Of a stretch of DNA of 44,024 nucleotides, positions 1 through 5,582 are shown piece after piece (the first letter of the stretch is position 1; each line of letters begins with the position of its first letter). The stretch is from an uncultured Alphaproteobacteria bacterium (GTDB lineage: Bacteria > Pseudomonadota > Alphaproteobacteria > RF32 > CAG-239), in contig CALXTL010000015.1 of NCBI GenBank assembly GCA_944391445.1, positions 1 to 44,024 on the forward strand, read 5' to 3'. The notes under the pieces are model-generated. The model had not been told where the DNA came from. It made no database searches and saw only the letters and a list, made by a program, of their open reading frames with translations. The position numbers and the translations under genes were made by a program.

Positions 1-60
1 GCTGATATAGGTCAAAATATCTTTAATTTTCTTATCATCTACAAAAACGTCATTTACCAT
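1..60 (-). CDS. possible N-terminus of an off-window gene
   Basis: Read on the minus strand, an ATG at 60-58 opens a frame that runs to the window edge. It encodes 20 hydrophilic residues beginning MVNDVFVDDKK. A weak purine-rich AAGAG lies about 10 nt upstream of the start. The composition looks like a genuine soluble-protein N-terminus. Only 20 codons are visible, so no family can be named. It competes with the plus-strand ORF whose first codon overlaps this start. Confidence 0.35.
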   Translation of the reverse strand, partial: MVNDVFVDDKKIKDILTYIS

Positions 61-287
61 TGATTTTACTCTTTTTAGCCGCTCTTGGTTTTGCTGAGTA
101 TTTTAGTGTTATATTTATAACAATCCCTAGTATAATTTATGGGTATCAGGCAAGTAAAGCTCAATATAATGGCTCCGAAATTCCGCCAGCTCCGGCTGAA
201 TACCTTAATTTTATCTACTATACTTATATTGTTGTTTTATGTTTATCTATTATCTGGGCAACATATAAAAGCTTTATAAAAAAGTGA
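60..287 (+). CDS. small two-helix membrane protein, unknown
   Basis: This 75-residue product has two hydrophobic helices, roughly residues 2-27 and 50-68, separated by a short polar loop (SKAQYNGSEIPPAP) and ending in a lysine pair. The only usable start is a TTG at 60 with no clear ribosome-binding site, and no methionine codon occurs later. The plus-strand frame that reads from base 1 closes with TGA at 61-63, so the start may be coupled to an upstream gene. Alternatively it is a 5'-truncated remnant. No family is recognised. Confidence 0.4.
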   Translation: MILLFLAALGFAEYFSVIFITIPSIIYGYQASKAQYNGSEIPPAPAEYLNFIYYTYIVVLCLSIIWATYKSFIKK

Positions 288-302
288 ATCTATGCCAACG
301 GT

Positions 303-785
303 TTAGATTTGTTTTAATTCTTCAATCAGTTCAAAGATTGTCATATCTGAGGCTTGAAGCTTGGGAACGCAAACCGGAGTTGGTTTATGTTCGTCATAAA
401 TCGGGCTACCGGTGCGGCGAACAAATATCGCCGAGCTGATTTGCTTGCCGAAGGTTGGCGTATATTTCTTGGCTAGTCCTTGCTCTTTGTTCCAATATCT
501 TGATGTATTACTGCCCGAAAGAGGACTTCCGGTTATACAATAAAAATAGGTATCTTCTTGTTTCCATGGCGTGTGTTGCCACAAAAGCAACAATTCCCCC
601 AAGCACAAAGAGAAAGTCGGAATATATAAGGCAAAAACACCGCTGCCTTGAATATGAATGTTGTAATATTTGGGATTGGATAAGATTAAATCTTGATGTC
701 GTTGCAATAAGTCTAAGTTATCAAACAAGGCTTGCAACACTTCTTTATCAGGCGTGGCCGCCTGAACATAAAACTTAACTGTCAT
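303..785 (-). CDS. hypothetical soluble protein, 160 aa
   Basis: The start ATG at 785-783 is preceded by a good AGGAGA ribosome-binding site about 6 nt away, which supports both the gene and its start. The product has no signal peptide or membrane helix. It is rich in aromatic residues and has scattered cysteines (for example SLCLGELLLLW and YFYCITGSP). I do not recognise a family. It lies in the AT-rich accessory stretch, and the neighbour at 967 is divergent across a spacer that holds two inverted repeats. Confidence 0.6.
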   Translation of the reverse strand: MTVKFYVQAATPDKEVLQALFDNLDLLQRHQDLILSNPKYYNIHIQGSGVFALYIPTFSLCLGELLLLWQHTPWKQEDTYFYCITGSPLSGSNTSRYWNKEQGLAKKYTPTFGKQISSAIFVRRTGSPIYDEHKPTPVCVPKLQASDMTIFELIEELKQI

Positions 786-848
786 TATATTTCTCCTGTT
801 TAGTCCGTTTGGTTAAAGTGGGACAAGTTGGCATAAATTCACTTTTAA

Positions 849-871
849 GGGGATTATGTTAAATAATCCCC
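849..871. repeat. perfect 9-bp stem-loop
   Basis: GGGGATTAT at 849-857 and ATAATCCCC at 863-871 pair perfectly around a 5-nt loop. No T-run follows on either strand, so it is not an obvious terminator. It lies in the divergent spacer between 785 and 967, and an operator or RNA leader element is possible. Confidence 0.6.
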
Positions 872-897
872 CGATTGTCAAGTCATATTAATAATCT

Positions 898-916
898 ATT
901 GCAAAACATGTGCAAT
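898..916. repeat. inverted repeat ATTGCA-N7-TGCAAT
   Basis: The half-sites at 898-903 and 911-916 are exact inverted copies. The site lies about 50 bp before the membrane-protein start at 967, in a position that suits a regulator binding site. No regulator is identified, so an operator role is only inferred. Confidence 0.4.
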
Positions 917-966
917 CAATATAGAGAATTGAGAAACAGAAGATAAAATTTAATTAGGTGACTAAT

Positions 967-1305
967 ATGCCAAAGATTCTAAACAGAGCAAAAAATATTG
1001 TTGTTTTAATACTGTTGCTTACAGTTTTTCCGTTAGTGTTCGTAGAAGGATTTTTGGCTTATGTATATCACTTTTCTGATGACGAGGGGCTTCGATTGTT
1101 CAAGCAAACATATAATGTTTTTTACAAAATATGTATGAACTCGGCATATATCAGTTTATTTTTAACCTATATCGCATCTCATTTTATCAGCAAAAGTCAA
1201 AAATTAAAATTATGGCTTAAGTGGTTACTTATCGCTTTGATTTACTTCATCTTATTTATGATTTTTATTTTTGTTATTATTTTTATCTTGGGACTGTTTT
1301 CTTAA
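967..1305 (+). CDS. small membrane protein with three helices
   Basis: This 112-residue product has hydrophobic segments at roughly residues 9-32, 57-73 and 84-112. The last is strongly hydrophobic and runs almost to the C-terminus. I chose ATG 967 because AGGTG ends 6 nt upstream. A GTG at 958 in the same frame would add three residues but would itself form part of that ribosome-binding site. The 3' end overlaps the convergent ankyrin gene by 4 nt. No family is recognised. Confidence 0.55.
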   Translation: MPKILNRAKNIVVLILLLTVFPLVFVEGFLAYVYHFSDDEGLRLFKQTYNVFYKICMNSAYISLFLTYIASHFISKSQKLKLWLKWLLIALIYFILFMIFIFVIIFILGLFS

Positions 1306-1787
1306 TTTTTATAAAGCACCGCTCCGTTATCCAGCAATAGGTTGGCAATATCGAGCTCTATTCGCTCTAAGGACAAGGTTAAAGCTGTTTCTCCTTGGAT
1401 ATTGAGCCAATTCACATCAACACCTTTGTTTATCAACATTTGGATGGTTTGTAATTTGGTATCATCTTCCATATTTTCGTTCAAAATAACAGACATAATA
1501 GCGTTATATCCGAATATATCGGTTCTATTAACTTCGCTTCCTTCGGCAATAAGAAAATCAAGCGTCTCTTTTTCCATGCAGAAATAGCAAGCCACTAAAA
1601 ATAAACTGGCTCTACGGCGATTGATTGATGAATTTAAGTTAAAATTGTTAGTCCTAATCAATTTTTTCAACTCGCTGATTGAATTGATATCAATATTACC
1701 TTCGCTCTCAAAATTATACGGCGGATTAACCGGTGTATTTTTTAATCTCTCTTCTATTTGTTTGATTTTTTCTTGCACTTCGGCCAT
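1302..1787 (-). CDS. ankyrin-repeat protein, 5' end uncertain
   Basis: The C-terminal 100 residues contain two to three ankyrin repeats. Recognisable pieces are TLDFLIAEGSEVNRTDIFGY, the following MLINKGVDVNWLNIQGETAL and IANLLLDNGAVL. The N-terminal part is a charged helix (VQEKIKQIEERL). Ankyrin repeats mediate protein binding, and the partner is unknown. The first ATG at 1787 has no ribosome-binding site. The same frame stays open and protein-like for 25 more codons upstream, to an in-frame TAA, without any ATG, GTG or TTG. The gene may have lost its true 5' end or use an unusual start. Confidence 0.6.
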   Translation of the reverse strand: MAEVQEKIKQIEERLKNTPVNPPYNFESEGNIDINSISELKKLIRTNNFNLNSSINRRRASLFLVACYFCMEKETLDFLIAEGSEVNRTDIFGYNAIMSVILNENMEDDTKLQTIQMLINKGVDVNWLNIQGETALTLSLERIELDIANLLLDNGAVLYKN

Positions 1788-1946
1788 TTCTTCAATGGTA
1801 ATAAATTTAGAATAAGTTTTATCTTCGGGATTATAGATTAAACTTCCTCTTTTTGTTTTTTATCAAGCTATGATGGGCGTATATTTACTTAATGTTGAAT
1901 GTATGATATTATAAAGATAAATGAAGACTATTAAGTAAGGAGAAAA

Positions 1947-2135
1947 GTGAGGAGTTATATTATTGTTCAGAATAAAAACGGAGAGATGTTATGGCCGAAA
2001 ATGAAGATTCAGGCTTTGTTTTTGAGTTCGTATCTTTCTAGTGCATTTTTTATTTTATTCTTGCTTTTCATTATTTTATTCGTTAAGACTCTAAGTATAT
2101 TGATAATTTTGTTGTCAGCATTGAGTGCCTGTTAA
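1947..2135 (+). CDS. small single-helix membrane protein
   Basis: The GTG start at 1947 follows a strong AAGGAGA after a 3-nt spacer. The 62-residue product has a polar N-terminus and a long hydrophobic C-terminal half ending in cysteine. A second start, ATG at 1990 in another frame, encodes a plausible acidic peptide (MAENEDSGFVFEF) that stops after 16 codons. A frameshifted gene is therefore possible. No family is recognised. Confidence 0.4.
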   Translation: MRSYIIVQNKNGEMLWPKMKIQALFLSSYLSSAFFILFLLFIILFVKTLSILIILLSALSAC

Positions 2136-2142
2136 GGTGCAA

Positions 2143-2395
2143 GAGAGCTGTCGTAAGCTCATATCTACTTCGGTGCTAGGATATAGCATCGTTAAGTTGT
2201 TAGCTATTCGTAGTAGCTAATAGCAAAATATATCCCCGATTCATAGTGATATGGTCGGGGAGCTTTTAGCGTATGTCCTAGAGCCATATCTCTCTGAAAG
2301 AATATGGCTTAAAAGGCTAGAAGAATCATTTAAGTAGATATGATTTACGAACTCTCCAACCGCCTTCTGACAGGGCGGTTTAATTTCATTTTGGA
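2143..2395 (+). ncRNA. structured RNA, multi-hairpin junction
   Basis: The 5' strand 2143-2170 pairs with 2332-2356 in three blocks: 12 bp (2159-2170 with 2332-2343), 6 bp (2151-2156 with 2345-2350) and 5 bp (2143-2147 with 2352-2356). Inside this helix are four hairpins: 2172-2190 (7 bp, one wobble), 2200-2220 (7 bp), 2234-2260 (6 bp CCCCGA/TCGGGG) and 2282-2309 (8 bp). A terminator-like hairpin follows at 2358-2380. An alternative small hairpin, GAGCT/AGCTC at 2145-2160, would compete with the closing helix. The RNA begins 8 nt after the previous small ORF and ends in the leader of the outer-membrane protein gene. It could be a cis-regulatory leader or an independent small RNA. I could not match it to tmRNA, 6S, SRP RNA or a riboswitch class. 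Confidence 0.6.
2358..2395 (+). terminator. terminator-like hairpin before barrel gene
   Basis: AACCGCC (2358-2364) pairs with GGCGGTT (2374-2380) and is followed by a U-rich but interrupted tract. The next ribosome-binding site (GGAGAA, 2393-2398) starts only 13 nt after the stem. This is the geometry of an attenuator, or of a terminator that closes the structured RNA. Confidence 0.6.
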
Positions 2396-2403
2396 GAATA
2401 AAA

Positions 2404-3087
2404 ATGAATAAGACTTTACTTTTGTCCGGTGTCGCAGCTTGCTTATTTGTTACAAATGCCAATGCTTTTAATTTTCAACAATATGTTTCGGTTAAGGGTT
2501 TGTATAATAATATGAGCAATGATGATAAATACAATATCATAGATATACACGATGATGGCAGACCAACAGATGTAAAATCAGGAACTTTTGATTTTGATGA
2601 TAATGTCTGGGGTGTTGGTTTAGCCTATGGTGTTAAGACCGGAGCAGTAAGAACAGAATTAGAATTGAATTTACATCAGGATGCTAAGGGATATCATCCT
2701 GGTGAAGACAGAGACGAGATTAAACTCGAGAATAATTCTTTAATGTTTAATGCATATTATGATATTGATACAGGAACAAAATTTACTCCTTATATTGGAG
2801 CGGGGCTCGGAGCTGTTAGATTAAAAACAGACGCAAAAGCGACAGATCATTATTATAATAGAGTTGTTTCATATGGCAAATCAAAAACTAATTTTGCTTG
2901 GCAGGTCGGTGCCGGCATATCTTATGCGGCAATGGATAATATAGCTGTTGATTTTGGTTATCGTTATGTTGATAATGGTTCATATACTTTTAGCAATAGA
3001 TATGACCCTAGAGAGGGAGATACATCTAGAGAAAAACTGGAAACAACGTCTCATGAGCTTTATTTAGGTGCTAGATATTCTTTTTAA
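2404..3087 (+). CDS. outer-membrane beta-barrel protein
   Basis: The 227-residue precursor has a clean signal peptide (residues 1-21, ending NANA). The rest consists of alternating amphipathic strands such as NVWGVGLAYGV, KFTPYIGAGLGAV and IAVDFGYRYV, ending in a C-terminal phenylalanine (LGARYSF), the typical BAM-recognised terminus. Length and pattern suggest an eight-stranded OmpA/surface-antigen-type barrel without a peptidoglycan-binding domain. It would sit in the outer membrane, and its ligand or role is unknown. The leader contains the structured RNA and hairpin described separately, so expression may be controlled at RNA level. Confidence 0.8.
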   Translation: MNKTLLLSGVAACLFVTNANAFNFQQYVSVKGLYNNMSNDDKYNIIDIHDDGRPTDVKSGTFDFDDNVWGVGLAYGVKTGAVRTELELNLHQDAKGYHPGEDRDEIKLENNSLMFNAYYDIDTGTKFTPYIGAGLGAVRLKTDAKATDHYYNRVVSYGKSKTNFAWQVGAGISYAAMDNIAVDFGYRYVDNGSYTFSNRYDPREGDTSREKLETTSHELYLGARYSF

Positions 3088-3363
3088 GCGTGTTAGAGAA
3101 GCTCGATTTATTTTAACGCCCCTTCTTGTTCTAACTGTGGGAAGATTCTCTGTGAGTCTTATACGATCTTTAAGAAAGGTTTTTCACAATGGCACACTTC
3201 GAAGATAGCGAAAGCGTTAGAATCAACAAGCAGTGACTATCAAATCCAAGGGGAAAGTTATCCGAGGCCTTTGGTCAGCGTTTATCTTTCCTCACTTTGG
3301 CTTAAAAATACAATCTTGGAGCGGTTTTTGTTTTTATATGGCACGCAGGGATCTGAGATTCTC

Positions 3364-4170
3364 ATGAAAAAAGACTTTATAAAAAAATATGATTTAGCTT
3401 TTTCTTTAGGGGCGGCATGCTCTTGTACACAAGCTTTGATAGGAGCTGATTTATGGCAATTCAGTTCGCCTTTTGATTGGCTATGGGGCAGTGATTTTTT
3501 AGGAAGAGTAAAGATATTAATTTCTGATTTCGACCGTTTCTTGAAAAGGGAAGATTTCAGCAACTGCAAATACAATAATGGCGACGCAAAAAACTTATGC
3601 GATGTTTATAAAAATGAATATACAGGATTGGTATTAAATCATGATTTTCCGGCAGGAATCTCTTTTGAGAAATCATATCCGTCCATTTTAGAAAAATACA
3701 ATCGTCGGATCAATCGGTTATTGAAAAACATTGAAAGCGCAAAATCTGTTTTAATTGTCTATATAGAAACACCGAACGCACAAAAACATTCGGCAGCCGA
3801 TGATATCTTGTCGGGATGGCAGCAAATTCACCATAAATATCCGGATAAAAAAATTGACTTATTATATTTGATAAATGACAATCAAATGAAGCCGAGAGAG
3901 TACAAAGAAACGATTTTATCAGAAAATATTACTAAAATTGTCGCAAATTATAAATGTCAGACTCCTGATGTACTGCCATATGTTGTAGACAACTCTTTTT
4001 TGGTAAAATTGCTTTCAAAATATCGTTTAAATATTTCCCTTTCTGCAAAAATAAAAAAGCAACTTTTAACACTCGGGATTCATTTTATCCCGGTTAAATC
4101 TTTACGCAAAAAGCTGAGGAAAAAATATCATATCAGAAAGATTAAGTTCGGCCGCAAAGCTGACGCATAA
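3364..4170 (+). CDS. DUF1796-type putative cysteine peptidase
   Basis: The 268-residue product opens with the family signature: YDLAFSLGAAC with Cys19, SPFDWL (residues 35-40) and NHDF with His93. In this family (putative papain-like peptidase, DUF1796) the Cys and His are thought to be catalytic. A following IVYIETPN / DLLYLIND pattern fits the family's core strands. The C-terminus is lysine-rich. Such genes are often found near glycan or surface-polysaccharide genes, and here the neighbours are a barrel protein and a helicase-like gene. ATG 3364 was chosen because it lies just before the conserved core. The frame stays open upstream to 3097, with TTG 3271 as an alternative start. Confidence 0.65.
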   Translation: MKKDFIKKYDLAFSLGAACSCTQALIGADLWQFSSPFDWLWGSDFLGRVKILISDFDRFLKREDFSNCKYNNGDAKNLCDVYKNEYTGLVLNHDFPAGISFEKSYPSILEKYNRRINRLLKNIESAKSVLIVYIETPNAQKHSAADDILSGWQQIHHKYPDKKIDLLYLINDNQMKPREYKETILSENITKIVANYKCQTPDVLPYVVDNSFLVKLLSKYRLNISLSAKIKKQLLTLGIHFIPVKSLRKKLRKKYHIRKIKFGRKADA

Positions 4171-4255
4171 TCATAAAATAACGCGCAAGAAACTGTCAAA
4201 TTGAATTTTAGGACAAACACATCTTCCCCGGATTGATCCACAAACAATGCGGGCT

Positions 4256-5047
4256 TTAGGCTGTTTTCCCTTCATCTTCAACCAAAATTCCTTTTGTCAG
4301 GATAAAACCGGGCGTGCGGCCGCTAAAAGAACCGTATTTTTTTGCCAGTCCGGCTGCTTCATTATCAGGAACATCCGAGCGCACCTGAATGGCTGGCGTT
4401 TTCCGGGCACGGGGTCCTTGCGCCGAAAGCTCAGCCTCCTGTTCTTTGGTTTTGTCGATCTTAATTTCTTCCGGTGCTTTAAGAATTTTTTCCAGCACTT
4501 CCTGAGTTTCTTTGGACCGACGGTTGGTATAAACAATATTTTGCTTTTCGGCAGGCAGCAAAGCCAAAACTTTTTCCAGATTATCAAGCTGTTTGTTTTT
4601 CTTAATCAGGTTAATGTCATCCACAACCAAAATATCCGTTTGCGAAAGGTCGGCTTTGCCTTGCTCAATAATTTCCAGCAATAACTCGGGCGAACCAAGG
4701 ATGACATTGGCTTCGTTGTCAATCTCTTCTTGTGTGTCATCTTGGGAAGCGGCGCTGATTTCGTGATATTTATTAAAAATAGCCAGTTGATCGGAGATCA
4801 TGACCGAGCAATCGGAGTTGGGTGTAATAATCAAAATATTTTTGGCTTTTTTACTGTTGATAATATCCAGCAGAGGCAAAACATAAGACATAGTTTTGCC
4901 GCAGCCTTGCGGGGCGATGGTAAAAACATCCTTACCCTGCAGAATAGAAGGAATCACATCAGCCTGTACGGTGGTTGGCTGGCTGATTCCAAATTCTTCA
5001 ATTGCTTTAATTGTTCGTTCGCTTAAGCCGAGATCTGCAAAATTCAT
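4256..5047 (-). CDS. degenerate single-domain DEAD-box-like protein
   Basis: The 263-residue product resembles only the first RecA-like domain of DEAD-box RNA helicases. It has a Q motif (GISQPTTVQ, 20-28) and a Walker A variant APQGCGKT (45-52). The DEAD motif is replaced by VVDDIN (Asp143-Asp144), motif Ib is GSPELL, and motif III is YTNRRS instead of SAT. The second RecA domain is absent, replaced by a charged tail. ATP binding looks possible, but unwinding by itself is unlikely. The start is supported by AGGA 6 nt upstream. It follows the cupin gene on the same strand after 76 nt. The role is unknown. Confidence 0.75.
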   Translation of the reverse strand: MNFADLGLSERTIKAIEEFGISQPTTVQADVIPSILQGKDVFTIAPQGCGKTMSYVLPLLDIINSKKAKNILIITPNSDCSVMISDQLAIFNKYHEISAASQDDTQEEIDNEANVILGSPELLLEIIEQGKADLSQTDILVVDDINLIKKNKQLDNLEKVLALLPAEKQNIVYTNRRSKETQEVLEKILKAPEEIKIDKTKEQEAELSAQGPRARKTPAIQVRSDVPDNEAAGLAKKYGSFSGRTPGFILTKGILVEDEGKTA

Positions 5048-5123
5048 GATAAATCCTGTTCCGGTTAAAAATCCTTTTGATAGGAATACTAGGAATTTTC
5101 GCTTTGATAGTCAAGAGCAAACT

Positions 5124-5486
5124 CTAAACCCGGCCGTATTTGTCTTCCAGGCGGACAATATCGTTTTCATCCAAATTGTCACCGGTCTGAATTTCGATAA
5201 ATTCGACATTTTCACGGGTATCGTTCTGAATCCGGTGTTTGGTTTCGGCAGGGATGTAAACAGCCTCATTGGCTTTGCGCACAAATTTATCTTCGCCGAG
5301 CGTGACAACGGCTTCGCCTTTGACAATAATCCAGTGTTCGCAACGGAAATGATGCAGCTGCAACGAAAGTGTGCTTCCCGGGGTGACGAGAATTCTTTTG
5401 ACGCAAAAATTATCTTCGGCGTCCAGCACTTCCCAAGTGCCCCACGGACGGGTATCATGATCGCCCCGTTTATAGTTATTAGCCAT
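5124..5486 (-). CDS. stand-alone mannose-6-phosphate isomerase type II cupin
   Basis: The 120-residue protein is a single cupin matching the C-terminal isomerase domain of bifunctional GDP-mannose pyrophosphorylase / mannose-6-phosphate isomerases. Key stretches are RPWGTWEVL, VTPGSTLSLQLHHFRCEHW with metal-binding histidines and glutamate, YIPAETKHRIQN and IQTGDNLDENDIVRLEDKYG. Known family members interconvert fructose-6-phosphate and mannose-6-phosphate for GDP-mannose and glycan synthesis. The nucleotidyltransferase half is absent. The start has AAGGA 9-10 nt upstream. It is divergent from ptsP. Confidence 0.8.
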   Translation of the reverse strand: MANNYKRGDHDTRPWGTWEVLDAEDNFCVKRILVTPGSTLSLQLHHFRCEHWIIVKGEAVVTLGEDKFVRKANEAVYIPAETKHRIQNDTRENVEFIEIQTGDNLDENDIVRLEDKYGRV

Positions 5487-5514
5487 TTTTTAATTCCTTT
5501 TATTTATATTTTAC

Positions 5515-5543
5515 TTGATGTCAAAAAATATAAATAATATAAG
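5515..5543 (+). promoter_or_regulatory. candidate sigma-70 promoter for ptsP
   Basis: TTGATG (5515-5520) and TATAAG (5538-5543) are separated by exactly 17 bp in an AT-rich spacer. The predicted start lies about 35 nt before the ptsP ATG. Confidence 0.5.
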
Positions 5544-5582
5544 TAAAAGCGCAAGCTCAAAAAACTTATTGGTGGAAAACAG

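Noticed and set aside
455..778. 107-residue plus-strand frame
   Set aside because: Lies opposite the 303-785 gene, which has a good ribosome-binding site; low-complexity shadow.
2143..2395. tmRNA, 6S RNA, SRP RNA or known riboswitch for the structured RNA
   Set aside because: Its length, its four internal hairpins and the lack of their conserved sequences do not fit what I know of these families; only a covariance search could settle it.
2241..2462. minus-strand frame across the barrel gene leader
   Set aside because: It is the reverse of the structured RNA and signal-peptide region, and has no family match.
3088..3363. insertion sequence remnant
   Set aside because: I looked for a transposase frame and terminal inverted repeats and found neither clearly.
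4247..4684. plus-strand frame opposite the helicase-like gene
   Set aside because: Phe/Asn-rich reverse shadow of a real coding frame.
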